From Lingula anatina (taxonomy: Eukaryota > Brachiopoda > Lingulata > Lingulida > Lingulidae), in contig NW_019776101.1 of NCBI RefSeq assembly GCF_001039355.2, positions 37,639 to 85,024 on the forward strand: a DNA stretch of 47,386 bases, given 5' to 3'. Within the stretch, counting starts at the first letter, position 1; every line of letters begins with the position of its first letter. The notes beneath the pieces were generated by a model that was given only the letters and a program-made list of their open reading frames with translations, did not search any database and was not told where the DNA came from. Shown here one piece after another: positions 22,678 to 32,626 of this stretch. The position numbers were made by a program, and so were the translations under genes.

Positions 22678-22716
22678 ACAATATTCGGAGGCGGTATCGC
22701 CTCTCTGATCCTCTAG
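22678..22716 (+). repeat. Helentron-like 3' terminus with hairpin
   Basis: ACAATATTCG, hairpin GAGGCG-GTAT-CGCCTC, TCTGATCCTCTAG, then T in the flank. It differs from the 42612-42648 copy by one base. Confidence 0.75.
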
Positions 22717-23907
22717 TTTTAATGGTTTATTTCTCACTGTCATATAAACAAATGTTGAATAATGCACGTACAGTGCATGTACTGTATTACATCAATAAAT
22801 CAGCTACAGTACATGTAGCTGTCATCGTGCCAGTATAACAGATTTTGTGGTCTAAGATACATGGGAACTACAGTGTTTATGGAGGCTATAGTAACAACCA
22901 TACAAATAGATGGACATTAGACTTTCCTGACTTAATTAATCCTATCCCAGTGTCTCACTCAAGGTTCTTGTTGGAACTTGGGGAAATGCCCGTGTTATGA
23001 AAAGTTGTCGGACTGGATTCAACAACCTCTAAATCCCGTACATTGGTGCAATCTGAATTGTCACCATAAATCATCACTGTCAATATATTTGGCAGATCTT
23101 AGATGCTGGTATCAAGGCTCACAGATACGCCAAACTTCCAAAGAAAACAAAACTGACCCAGGCTCAAACGGGAACATAAACACATCACCGTGACCTTAAA
23201 ATGGGTCAACCAAGACGAGCAAAAATGCAATGCTCCTCTCAACACATCTAACACACTCTTTGGGCAAATGCGCTTTAGGTCATCCTTGAGTCTAAACGTA
23301 AAACCGTACTTAGAATATTGATCAATTTTATTGCAAAAGGTGATACGTGTGAAAATGAGTTATAGTTGAACACATTTGGAAATTATTCCAAATCAATGAA
23401 CATTTTCACTTACAGTACCTTTTCGACATTTCTTTTTCGTGTCCATAGATTCTTTTCGGCATTTTTTTTGCGCGTCGTCTGCTTGCTGCGCGCAAAGGAT
23501 TGTGGTCTACGTGATGGTCCAACTTGCCCCGAGCCAAAGGGGCCAACTAGCCCCAGGTGCACGATTTTTAGATTTAAGGATTGCAGCCGTTTATGGTGCA
23601 AGAACGGACTACGTTAATGCATTTGAGTGAATTTTGAAACAATTAGCTTTAGTCTGATGCCCTATACATATAGGCCTACTTTATTCGATCAAAAGCCTAT
23701 GAAAATAGATTTTTTAATCTCTTAAACAAAATTACTTTTAGGTGCAAAAATCGTTTATTTGGGCTCACCGCCTAAGTAAAACGTTTTAACGCCCGACACT
23801 TCCATAGCATTGTAGGCTACGGTTACTTTACTAAATGATTTGATCAATTTTTTCACCCGGTATTTACTTTTTCATAAATTGATGGGGGGGCCAACTTACC
23901 CCGGGGT
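22717..23907. other. Right interior of the pogo-like element, non-coding
   Basis: No coherent reading frame. Contains subterminal GGGGCCAACTAGCCCC words near 23512-23560 and 23885-23905. Confidence 0.5.
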
Positions 23908-23928
23908 CCAACTAGCCCCGGTCTCCCC
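23908..23928 (-). repeat. Right terminal inverted repeat of the pogo-like element
   Basis: Perfect 21-bp partner of 4308-4328, followed by TA. Confidence 0.85.
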
Positions 23929-25274
23929 TAATAATATTCACACTTCACACTGAACATTCACAGTTCACTTAGATAGTTCACAGGTCATCATAATAGTTCA
24001 TAAGTCCAATATAGTTGGTTTTTTAATCTTTCTTCCATATCTTGAATATTGAGCAGTTTCTGTCTCAGTTGTGTTGTTGGGAGAAAGCGCATTATCAGTG
24101 TCAAATTGTTGCTTTCCTGTAGAAATGTTAACCCTTTGATCATCTAACTCAGGTTCTACTGGCAAAGATTCTAAACCTACCCCACTACTAATTTCAAGGT
24201 CATGTAACTTTTGTATTGGTCTGGTAATTAACCCTTTACTAGTTTTGACCTCAACTGACCTAACTAGACCATCTCTACCTGGAAAAACCCTTTGCACTAC
24301 TCCCAATGGCCATAATAAACGTGGAGAATTTTGGTCTCTCACTAAAACTACTGATCCAATGTTTAACCCTTTCCCACCTGAAACACTACTTTGACAAGAT
24401 GGAAGGTTACGAATGTATTCTGATGACCATTTTTCCCAGAATTTGTTCAACAATTGATTTCTATGATCATTCATGGCAACCAAGTCTACATTGTTCATAT
24501 CAGGAATTTCTTCCAAATCATTCAAAGGACCACTGGTTAACAGTCTTCCTACAAGAAAATGTAAAGGGGTTAAAGAAACCCGGTCCTCAACATCATCTGC
24601 AACAAAGGTAAGTGGCCTGGAATTGATACAGGCTTCTATCTCAAACAGGGTGATTTCTAATTCACTTCTAGTCAAAGACCGTGTGCCAATAGTCTTCTTC
24701 AAAGACGATTTCACAGATCCCATCAAACGCTCCCACCATCCTCCCCACCAAGGGGCCAAAGGAACAATGAATTGCCACTTAGGACTATTTGAACCAAAAT
24801 ACTGCAATACAAGCTTCTTTGCTGCAACAAATCACGTGCATTATCTGAAATAATAGAGAGCTTTCGCACCTGTACGTTTAGGCGAACGACTACGTTTAGG
24901 TCATCATATTTTGCTGTCTAGTGACGTGTACACATACGGTTAGAGAGAACATTATCCGCAGCTAGATTGCTACCCGTCAATGAAAAACGGTTTGACAAAT
25001 CAGCATAATTTTATGAAATTAAGCCTTTCAAAATTGATCGTTTCTCTGCTATAATTATATTGGACATTTTATTTTTGCAATATATGCGAAACGTGTTGTC
25101 TCTGTTATTTGTGTCTATGTTTTTGTTACTATTGAAATATAGGTTATATCCGTAAAAAAAAGGCATTTTCCACTGACCATAAGGCAGTCAGAACTGGCCT
25201 TCCGCACGCGTGACTGATTGTATTATAAGACTGTTAGGTCATCATTTTGTGAGCAGTTGTTACGAGTACACATG

Positions 25275-26150
25275 CCTTTATAAGTGGTCTGTAGACTAGC
25301 CGTCTGCACTTGACGCATAACAGGCAGGATATCCGTAAGGTAAGTGCCGTTTAGTAAGGGCCCCTTTACACTGGACGGCGTCCTTTCTGCGTCCAGCAGC
25401 ACGGCCCCATTTGAGAGTTAAAAAAATTATAATATTTTACCTGCCGACAACTGGCCGATCATTGAGCGTTCTTCTGATACAAAATCAGTGCTCGTGCTTC
25501 CTTATTAAGACCACAGCGATGCCAAATTTCATGGTCGCAGAGAGGACGCAGAAAGGACGCCGTCCAGTGTAAAGGGGGTATAAGATACTACTAGTAGCTC
25601 GATTTTCTCCTTTAGTTGACAGGGCGTCTCCTTGACTTTTAATGCAAATTTTATGAAGCCTTGTTTCGAAAGTCACATGGCGTCCTGTTCTGTGTATTTG
25701 AATAAATGAATTATAAATAAAAGTAAGGACAGCACATCTTTCTTTACATGAAATTGTCTCTAATCGCAAATATTGATTAATATTTATTGTATCAGTAACA
25801 ATTACTGACGCTGCATTAATTGGTGACCCGCTTATTTTTTTTCAGCTGAAAATTGCGACAACATGCAGCCAACTAAGAAGCGCCGTACTGATTCACCAGC
25901 AGATTACGTCAGTTACCTGAAAGACAAGCTGGCCTTGTTCGTGAGAAAGAACACTTTGAATTAGAAAAGAAAGAGCGAGAAGCTAAAATTAAGAAAGACA
26001 AACAAATGATTAAGATGGTTATGTCTTTGGTTAAGAAGAAAAACTGAATTGACATACTAGGCTCTTGCTGCCTACAAGATACACATGGGCTGAATCTTTG
26101 TTAGTTTTTTTTTATTCAAGATTTCACTTAAATAAATGTTTGCTTGCGGT
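25275..26150 (+). pseudogene. Two-exon remnant gene encoding a charged coiled-coil tail
   Basis: A TATA-like CTTTATAAG near 25275, a first exon ending CCGTAAG|GTAAGTG (25339), and a TTTTTTTTCAG acceptor (25845). The second exon has an ATG at 25863 (MQPTKKRRTDSPADYVSYL), a frameshift near 25920, then a Lys/Glu-rich helix ending at a TGA at 26045-26047. An AATAAA follows near 26131. Such C-terminal helices occur in Myb-like accessory proteins of Harbinger elements, so I suspect an internally deleted accessory gene. No Myb domain remains. Confidence 0.4.
25361..25577. repeat. MITE with 34-bp inverted ends, within the intron
   Basis: CCCCTTTACACTGGACGGCG and onward at the left has a perfect reverse complement at the right end, for about 34 bp. 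The flanks show no clear duplication. Lies between the splice donor (25340) and acceptor (25845). Confidence 0.65.
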
Positions 26151-26940
26151 ATGAATTTTACATTTTACTCTTTAATTTTCCATACGCACAATGTACACGT
26201 GTACAGTTCATGCTAAATATAGTCCTCCAAGGTGGGAGGATCTAGTTAAAAGTACCGACTCATCTGATTGCCATACACACAGGTATGGCAGTTGGCCAGA
26301 AGACCACCTACCAAGTACTGCTTGGCTACAGGAGACAAAAGTACTTTTTAATTCTTTCGAAAGTCCAGGAAGGCAAAGTTTCACAATAAAAGTTTCCGAA
26401 CTCCCACTCGACGCATTCCCGCACAGGGGACATTCTCCTGTTGAATTATTCTTCTTCGGTCCTCATATTTGCTCCTCTGAAGGGACTCAACAGATACCTT
26501 TTAACGGGGTAAGCCGGATCTCCATAAACTGCGTATGAAAGACCATTCCAAAATTACCTAACCTGTCCAATGGCGTATGACCTAATTTAACGTCTCTGCA
26601 TAAGCCTCGGTCACAATCGGCCGTACAGGCTCTTACGGGCTGTTTGCGTCCAAATTTTGCGCAGAATCTCACCTCCCACGCAAGGCCTTCTTACGCAATT
26701 TCGAGTTCGCAGACAGCCCGTTTCTACGAATAGCCTGCGAACAGCGAGACCGCAAGCGTAACATGCTCACCTCGCACGGAGTTAGCAAGAGAGACGCGCG
26801 TTGTGGAAGACGCACGTCGCAAGCAATGAAGGAGTAAGTGCCCTTTGCGTGTTGAGTAAGGCGCACGCCCTCACAACTAACGAACAAAGTCGAGAGCCTA
26901 CCGGGAATGCGTCGCACGTGCGTCACCCCCACGCCTGCTG

Positions 26941-26948
26941 TATAAAAG
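26941..26948 (+). promoter_or_regulatory. TATA box
   Basis: TATAAAAG, 112 bp before the ATG at 27053. The related copy keeps AATAAAAGG at the same place (about 40544). Confidence 0.5.
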
Positions 26949-27052
26949 GCGTGCTCACGACGAACGCTTGTGTCTTTACAATTAACATCGACTATGTAAC
27001 GTGTACAGCAATTTTCAAAATTTTCAAATTTTTGCTCAATTTAGTTTCTAAT

Positions 27053-27184
27053 ATGCCCCCAAAAGGCAAGAAAAGAAGCTTACATATTAGAAAAAAGGGA
27101 GAAGGAAGAAGAAAGAAGAGGAGAACAGGAACCAAAACTGACGTACGCCGTCAGTACGTCATCACAAACGTGAAGCAAAACTGA
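27053..27184 (+). CDS. Small basic protein, 43 aa, unknown
   Basis: MPPKGKKRSLHIRKKGEGRR and onward, about 40 percent Lys/Arg. Looks like a nuclear or nucleolar signal rather than a folded domain. It may be the first exon of a lost transposon gene. The copy at 40641 has the same MPPK start but a stop after six codons. Confidence 0.3.
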   Translation: MPPKGKKRSLHIRKKGEGRRKKRRTGTKTDVRRQYVITNVKQN

Positions 27185-28120
27185 CGCAAAAGGGCACTAC
27201 TTTCGCCGCGCATTGCATTCCCTTCGTAAGTGGTGAGTGTGTGCCACGTACACAGGAAGCAAGACAAACTCAAAAAATGAGTACAATTTCCACGACCATC
27301 GCTCCTTGCAATTAGCGTCCCTGCCTGAAAGGACATCTCATGTGGCCTTTGCGACTCGCTAGGCAGACTTTCCTATACCTCTACGACCTCCACGGCCTCC
27401 GCAACACCCAAAAATCGCAGGGGTCGTACGATCCTGAAATTCGTGCGTCCGGTTGTGACCGAGGCTTTACAGCACGTAAAACATGTATCAGCCTACTCAG
27501 CTATTGTACAATCCGACTATCCGTAAAGGCTAACCGGGTCTTTCTGCGAAATCACGAAAAAATAAACGATGGTCATTTTACGGTTACGGATAGCTAAATG
27601 TTGTCGGTCGCCTAAACGTGCAGGTGCGAAAGCTCTCTAATGACTGAGGGCATACCACGGCGGGCAACAAAACGCCGAATTGCATTCAAAGTTTCCTCTG
27701 CTGAAAGAGAACTCACAAGCTGTAAATGCACAGCCCGTGTAACAGCACAGGTGATCAGCAAAATATAAAACTTCTTGCTGCCAGTATCACTACAAAAGAG
27801 TGGACCACCATGGTCCAAACCTGAAACAGAAAAAGGTGGCGCAGTGTTCACTCTCGTACTAGGAAGTGGGGGTACCGGCTGACTGCTAACTGCAGTTGAC
27901 ATGTGATGCATTCTCGTTTCACACGTTTACACATGCGCCTTGCACCAATAATCCAATATTCATCTCTCAATCTGAACAATAAAGAGTTCACACCTGCATG
28001 CTTCAAAGTGTTATGCAAATGTCGAATGAGTAACAATGAAAAATGACCCTTTGGCAGAATGATAGGATGTTTTGCCTCATATGACAGATGAGAAAACTGT
28101 AATCTGCCTTTAACCCTCAA

Positions 28121-30778
28121 TTAACCATCATCATCAATGAAAGGTGACAGTTTAAATAAAGGGGATTTTTTTGACACAGACTGTTTCTCAAGAGCACAGG
28201 CTATTTCTTCACTGAAATTCTCTCTCTGCACAACAGATATCAGGCGCACTTTAGCTTCCTGAAGCTCCCTAAGTGTCAGATCTCCAGTACAACGAGCTTC
28301 TTTACTGGCTTTTAAATTGCCAATAAATCTCAAAACCCAAGCCATAATCCGGAGGGTCTTTGTAAATGTACTCCACTTTTCAAACTGGAAAACAACATCA
28401 GGGGTTTCAAACTTGAGCAATACAGGATTTGATTTCATTTCAGAAATAACCACCCCTTCATTCACATCTGATTCTGACACAGTTTCCAGGCTAGAAATCT
28501 TTGGTGTAATTTCACGGAGGAAAACTGGTCCATGTAACCAGGTTTCAGATACACAAAGCTCTGGACCTGAGATACCTCTGCTCAGTAAGTCTGCAGGGTT
28601 CTGATTACCTGGACGCAACCACTGAGATGGGTCAGTCAGACTCTGAATTTCAGATATTCTGTTTGAAACAAAAGTTTTCCACTTTCTTGGATCACTTTTT
28701 ATCCAAGATAAAACTATGGTGGAATCAGTCCAGCAAGTATAAGGAACATTTGCTGAAAAATGTAAACTGTCTCTCACAAAGGACAGCAGTTTTGTAGCTA
28801 ACAATGCTGCCAACAATTCAAGCCTAGGTAATGTAATAGGCTTCAGAGGGGCTACCCTGGCCTTACTATACACCAGAGAAGTACGCCATATGCCATCCTT
28901 GGACAAAGTGCGTAAATACAAACAGGCACCATATGCCTTTTCAGAGGCATCACCAAATGCATGAAGCTGATATACCTCTACATCATTCCAGTGACCCACT
29001 GTATAACATCGAGGTATTCTCCACCCTCTCACTGCATGCAAACCCTGCAACCAGCACTTGAACTGCTGTGCAATGATATCTGGAATAATCTCATCCCAGT
29101 CTAAGTGCAATCGCCATAGCGACTGAAACAAACACTTGAGCACTACAATGAAAGGTGCCAACAACCCCAAAGGGTCAAATAAACGTGCTAAATAACTCAA
29201 AATAACTCGTTTGGTAACACAAACATCAGAAGACAATTCTAATCCATCAAAATAAAAACAATCCTCTGTAGGCATCCACTGTATGCCAAGGTCTTTAAGC
29301 ATTTTTTCAGTGACAGTCCGGTCACTGAATTCCTGACTGAGCAACTCGCCCACAGTGTCACTGTTTGAAACCCACTTTGAAAATTTCATGCCAGCTTGTT
29401 GCATTATGGAGTCTGCCTCTCTTATAAATGCACAAGCTTCAATCTCATCATCACATCCAGAAATGAGATCATCCACATACAAATTCTGATTTAATTCATC
29501 CACTACATGAGAAGTAGGGTATTGGGACAAATGATGTTTCACTGTGGCATTTAACAGAAATGGGCTACACTTATTACCAAAGGGAACCCTCGTAAATCTC
29601 ATTGTTTTCACAGTACCCATATCATCCCATAAGAAACGATGGACATCACGGTCCTCTGGCTTCACTTGAATCTGCAAAAAAGCCTTGATTATATCAGCGC
29701 ACACAGCAACTGGCCAACGTCTGAAACGAATCAATATTTCAATGAGATTTGGAATCAAGGAAGGGCCAGTTTCTAAACAATCATTCAGAGATATTCCATT
29801 GTAACCCTTTGATGATGCATCAAAAACAGGGCGGATTTTTGTACTGGCACTCCCCTCTTTGATAACAGGCCTATGAGGCATATAATAGACAGGGTGTGGC
29901 AGCTCAGACACATTGGGAATATCTTCAACTTGTTCAATGAAACCATTTTCAAGGTATTCACTTAAGACACCATGATACTGCTTTTCTAACGTAGGTGTTT
30001 TAGCCAGTTTTTTAGAGGTGTTATTCAATCTCTTTCTGGACTGAGATTCATTTTCCAATAAACTACCTCTAGCAAATTCATTTTTCCATGGTAGAGAAAC
30101 TTCGTATCTACCACTGGCTAAATGCAACACAGAAATTTCAAACTGTTTCATCAAATGATCATCTGAAAAGGATGACTCATCCTTGGCTACCCCTACACTC
30201 TCTAAGTCCCAAAAACTATGGGCTGCTTTTTCAGAGAAGTCTGATAGACAGAATAGCTGATGAGAATGTGAAACAAAAGAGGTCTCAGAAACAGGCACTA
30301 CTCCTGATACTATCCAACCAAAAATGGATTTCTGAGCAATCAAATGTTGTGAAAGTTTCACGGTTTCACCAGTGAAAAATCGCCAATATGAATCCAGGCC
30401 AATGAGGATATCAATGGACACCTTCTCCCCGGGACTATTTTCCACATTTACCACTTCTCCCTCAAGGGAATTTAAAAAATGTGGAGGTACTAATGGACAA
30501 GAAAGTGGCGCTGAAATGACTGGGACTCCAGTTGCCATGATTGAAATTACACCCTGATTTTCTTTTAAGACAACATTGTAAACATCACTAAATGAAGTTT
30601 GGGTTGAATTCTCATTGCCAAAGTTACTATAAGAAACACATTCACGATCAACCCATTCAGGTGAAACCCTGTTCACCAAATCTTGGGAAATGTAAGTTTT
30701 ATCAGACCCTGTATCAAATAACACATTGGCATAAACACTCTCCTTGGGTCCTTGAATCTGAATTTTCACAACTTGCAA
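28121..30778 (-). CDS. pol: BEL pol: protease, reverse transcriptase, RNase H
   Basis: 885-residue open frame. Retropepsin active site LFDTGSDKTYI near residue 24. Reverse transcriptase of the BEL/Pao type, with AVCADIIKAFLQIQV, FLWDDMG, VPFGNKCSPFLLNAT and the YVDD catalytic box near residue 433. RNase H and connection follow, with LPRLELLAALLATKL and CWTDSTIVLSW. It copies the element RNA to cDNA. The frame is open upstream of the ATG but out of frame with the zinc-knuckle part. It ends at the TAA before the integrase; an intact element would read through. Confidence 0.9.
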   Translation of the reverse strand: MQVVKIQIQGPKESVYANVLFDTGSDKTYISQDLVNRVSPEWVDRECVSYSNFGNENSTQTSFSDVYNVVLKENQGVISIMATGVPVISAPLSCPLVPPHFLNSLEGEVVNVENSPGEKVSIDILIGLDSYWRFFTGETVKLSQHLIAQKSIFGWIVSGVVPVSETSFVSHSHQLFCLSDFSEKAAHSFWDLESVGVAKDESSFSDDHLMKQFEISVLHLASGRYEVSLPWKNEFARGSLLENESQSRKRLNNTSKKLAKTPTLEKQYHGVLSEYLENGFIEQVEDIPNVSELPHPVYYMPHRPVIKEGSASTKIRPVFDASSKGYNGISLNDCLETGPSLIPNLIEILIRFRRWPVAVCADIIKAFLQIQVKPEDRDVHRFLWDDMGTVKTMRFTRVPFGNKCSPFLLNATVKHHLSQYPTSHVVDELNQNLYVDDLISGCDDEIEACAFIREADSIMQQAGMKFSKWVSNSDTVGELLSQEFSDRTVTEKMLKDLGIQWMPTEDCFYFDGLELSSDVCVTKRVILSYLARLFDPLGLLAPFIVVLKCLFQSLWRLHLDWDEIIPDIIAQQFKCWLQGLHAVRGWRIPRCYTVGHWNDVEVYQLHAFGDASEKAYGACLYLRTLSKDGIWRTSLVYSKARVAPLKPITLPRLELLAALLATKLLSFVRDSLHFSANVPYTCWTDSTIVLSWIKSDPRKWKTFVSNRISEIQSLTDPSQWLRPGNQNPADLLSRGISGPELCVSETWLHGPVFLREITPKISSLETVSESDVNEGVVISEMKSNPVLLKFETPDVVFQFEKWSTFTKTLRIMAWVLRFIGNLKASKEARCTGDLTLRELQEAKVRLISVVQRENFSEEIACALEKQSVSKKSPLFKLSPFIDDDG

Positions 30779-30839
30779 AAGTACCTTGCCCTTCCCAGAA
30801 AGTGAATGGTTAGTTACACCTGACCTATGAGTTGCTTGG

Positions 30840-32118
30840 TTAGTCCCACCTGACCCAGGAGCGAAATCCTTGACCTACACCTAAGTTGGATCTAACAGGG
30901 CATGCTTCAGTGACTGATTTAAATGCACCACAAAGTAATTTGTTGTGGCTACCATTGCATTTAGTACATGTAACCCTACACCTACTAAAATTGTGACCCT
31001 TCTTAACAGCTAAACATCTAAAACATGCACCTATCTGACGTAACATGCGCTTTCTCTCATTAGGTGAGACTGCTGTAGTACTTAATATCAAAACAATGGT
31101 CAATAGAGTGACCTGTACGATGGCAATAGGCATATGAGTTACCTGAACTGTTCACACTTGTCTGCAAAGCTGCTGCAGTGCGTGGCAATGTTTTTGACTT
31201 TCCTGTTGAACCACATGTAGTAACTCCCATTGTGAATGACTGTGACCTTTCCATACGTTGAATTTCTCGGTGTAAAAAATCCATGGACCATTCCAGATCA
31301 CTCTCCCGATGCAGACTGTCACGAGCCCACTCCAGTCTCATGGTCTGTGGTAACCTTGATATCACCAAGGGCGTGAGGATAACTCCATATTGTCGTCCAT
31401 GAATTCCTAAATTTTCCAAGCTCCTCACATGTGCTGTTAGGTCATTGTAGAATTTCCAGTACTGAGTAATGGTTGGATTGGATGGCAGAGTTATTTTCAA
31501 TACTTCCTGGATGTGATTGAAAATGATTTTCTCACTATTTCCAAATCTATCTATTAATAGTCTTTTTGACACTTCGTAGTTGTCTTTGGTAAGGGTTAGA
31601 CCTGCAATAGTGGCCTGGGCCTCTCCCTCTAGCAAAGAGCGCAGATACGCAAATTTGGAAATAGTGGAAATGTCATTATTGTCAATGACTGCACAAAATT
31701 GATCGAAAAAAGCGGGCCAATCCAAGACATTGCCTGAGAATTTTGGTAAGTCTATTTTTGGCAGCTTAGCGGACGGAAAATGTTTTATATCACTGCTCAC
31801 CTCTCGTGTTTGGTCACTGGAAGGTGGAGATTTTATAGACTGTACCCGTCTCATGGCCTTAACATACCATGACTTGGCCTCATCTCTGAAAGCTGCCGCC
31901 TCCCGTTGGTCTGCTTCCATGTCCTCACTTGATTCAATTTCCATTTCCACATCCATTTGAACTTCATCAAGTTTAGATATCCTCTTTTCCAAATCCGAAA
32001 CACAGTCTTTTAAAATGTCAATATCCTCTTCTTCACTTTCCAAAATATCTCTGATTCTTTCACATGAACGAGTCACCCAACCTCTCACTGAGGCTCTGGA
32101 TTTTTTTACCTTTGACAT
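30840..32118 (-). pseudogene. gag: BEL gag (DUF1759-like) with zinc knuckles, frameshifted
   Basis: From MSKVKKSRASVRGWVTRSCE (32118) a coiled-coil N-terminus leads to the gag core LPKIDLPKFSGNVLDWPAFF and YLRSLLEGEAQ. After a frameshift near 31100 two Cys-rich knuckles follow (CFRCLAVKKGHNFSRC and CTKCNGSHNKLLC), then a second shift before pol near 30860. Gag packages the element RNA. An ATG further upstream (32181) would translate the primer-binding site, so I prefer 32118. Confidence 0.8.
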
Positions 32119-32160
32119 GACTAAGCGTGTAAATCCTTGACGCTGTAGTCCTGCAATATG

Positions 32161-32180
32161 ATTCCCGGCTCGCGGCACCA
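32161..32180 (-). promoter_or_regulatory. BEL primer-binding site
   Basis: On the minus strand TGGTGCCGCGAGCCGGGAAT, 2 nt inside the 5' LTR. The plus strand reads as a tRNA 3' end closing in CACCA. I could not assign the tRNA. Confidence 0.75.
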
Positions 32181-32182
32181 AA

Positions 32183-32454
32183 TGTAAGATAAAAGTAATA
32201 AAATCGCTGGTTCAATTTTTTATTATTATTTTACAGTTTTACAGTACATTCCACGTGTGTGTATCACAACTCCGCATGGAGTCTACTCCCTAACATGGAA
32301 AACAACACGTGTCCAACAAAATCAGAACTCCGCATGGAGTCCACACTCTCCAACCTGCAAGAACTACTCACTTTTTACCACTAGAGGGACCCACTGTACA
32401 GCCACCTCCAACACCATCCAACACAATCGGTTACAATCATAACAATATTTGACA
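32183..32454 (-). repeat. BEL 5' LTR
   Basis: Same 272-bp repeat as 3887-4158. It carries the element promoter. Flanked outside by GAC, the first three bases of the target duplication interrupted by a MITE. Confidence 0.92.
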
Positions 32455-32457
32455 GAC

Positions 32458-32621
32458 CAGGGCCGTAGCCTCCGGGGAGGCAGGGGGGGGGGCAGCTGCC
32501 CCCCCCCTGGGATTTAGAAGTTTCCACACTGGTAGGGGGACACCCCCTCCCCCCTCGGGGGCTTCGCCCCCTCGTGTCCGCTTACTGCCCCCCCTGGCAT
32601 TCTGCTCAGGCTACGGCCCTG
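32458..32621. mobile_element. hAT-like MITE, 164 bp
   Basis: Ends CAGGGCCGTAGCC and GGCTACGGCCCTG, with a G/C-rich palindromic middle. Flanked by the 5-bp duplication CAGAC at 32453-32457 and 32622-32626. Removing it restores LTR end - GACTG - TGCCGTAG, the BEL target site. CAGGG ends and 5-bp duplications fit a hAT subgroup. Confidence 0.75.
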
Positions 32622-32626
32622 CAGAC

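Larger units (their letters stand above)
9189..22716 (+). mobile_element. Helentron-like element, heavily interrupted (5' end 9189, 3' end 22716)
   Basis: The first ~148 bp (9189-9337) match the start of a second copy at 41762: TTGTACCACCAGCGTTAGCG and onward. The 3' end (22678-22716) matches that copy's end: ACAATATTCGG, the hairpin GAGGCG-GTAT-CGCCTC, then CTCTAG followed by T. In the second copy the 5' GTACCACCAGC has its reverse complement GCTGGTGGTAC just before the hairpin, the subterminal inverted repeat plus 3' hairpin layout of Helentron-type Helitrons. No Rep/helicase gene is visible. That the two ends belong to one insertion is inferred from orientation. A middle piece at 16261-16443 and other insertions complicate the inside. 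Confidence 0.6.
4308..23928. mobile_element. pogo-like (Tc1/mariner superfamily) DNA transposon with nested insertions, 19.6 kb
   Basis: A 21-bp perfect terminal inverted repeat beginning GGGGAGACCGGGGCTAGT lies at 4308-4328, with its reverse complement at 23908-23928. Both ends are flanked by TA (4306-4307 and 23929-23930). Further copies of a related word (GGGGCAAGTTGGCCCC type) lie just inside the left end (about 4551-4625) and right end (about 23512-23560 and 23885-23905). The TA duplication matches the pogo-type transposase inside at 5885-8736. Without the Helentron-like insertion the element would be about 6 kb. Confidence 0.8.
26602..27467 (+). mobile_element. Promoter-bearing repeat element with AAGCCTCGGTCACAA ends
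   Basis: Inverted ends AAGCCTCGGTCACAATCGG and CCGGTTGTGACCGAGGCTT. The interior is CG-rich, with many CACGTCGCAAGCAATGAA-type words, and holds a TATA box and a small basic reading frame. A second, decayed copy lies at 40190-40680. Family not recognised. Confidence 0.5.
24855..27638. mobile_element. Harbinger-like non-autonomous DNA transposon in the BEL integrase
   Basis: Terminal inverted repeats of about 31 bp: AGAGAGCTTTCGCACCTGTA and on, at 24855, with its reverse complement ending at 27638 (one mismatch). A 3-bp duplication (AAT or TAA, depending on where the end is set) fits PIF/Harbinger. No transposase. It contains a short two-exon transcription unit (about 25275-26150), a MITE (25361-25577) and a promoter-bearing repeat (26602-27467). 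Confidence 0.65.
23998..28123 (-). pseudogene. BEL integrase region, split by a DNA transposon
   Basis: N-terminal part 27639-28120: His-His-Cys-Cys zinc site (RHLHNTLKHAGV ... CKRVKRECITCQ), then, after a frameshift near 27905, the first catalytic segment (FCSDTGSKKFYILLITCAVT). The C-terminal part 23998-24854 has the second Asp region, CINSRPL, and a chromatin-tail-like end with VVLVRDQNSPRLLWPLGVV, typical of BEL integrases. The 24855-27638 insertion falls just before the conserved Ser-Asp-Asn motif of the DDE core. An in-frame TAA at 28121-28123 separates it from RNase H. It would have inserted the element's cDNA into the host genome. Confidence 0.85.
3887..32454 (-). mobile_element. BEL/Pao LTR retrotransposon, defective, greatly expanded by nested insertions
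   Basis: Both ends carry the same 272-bp LTR (TGTAAGATAAAAG ... ATATTTGACA), with only a handful of differences. The left flank ends in GACTG (3882-3886). The same GACTG is recovered at the right once a MITE inserted through it is removed. The minus-strand order is LTR, primer-binding site, gag (DUF1759-like), zinc knuckles, aspartic protease, reverse transcriptase, RNase H, split integrase, polypurine tract, LTR. This order and the YVDD reverse transcriptase place it in BEL/Pao. The copy is dead: frameshifts between gag and pol, a stop before the integrase, a frameshift within it, and two large DNA transposon insertions. Confidence 0.9.

Noticed and set aside
26191-26538. Frames on both strands in 26.19-26.54 kb inside the Harbinger-like element
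   Set aside because: A minus-strand reading with a CPLCG motif looked domain-like, but it has internal stops and no recognisable family.
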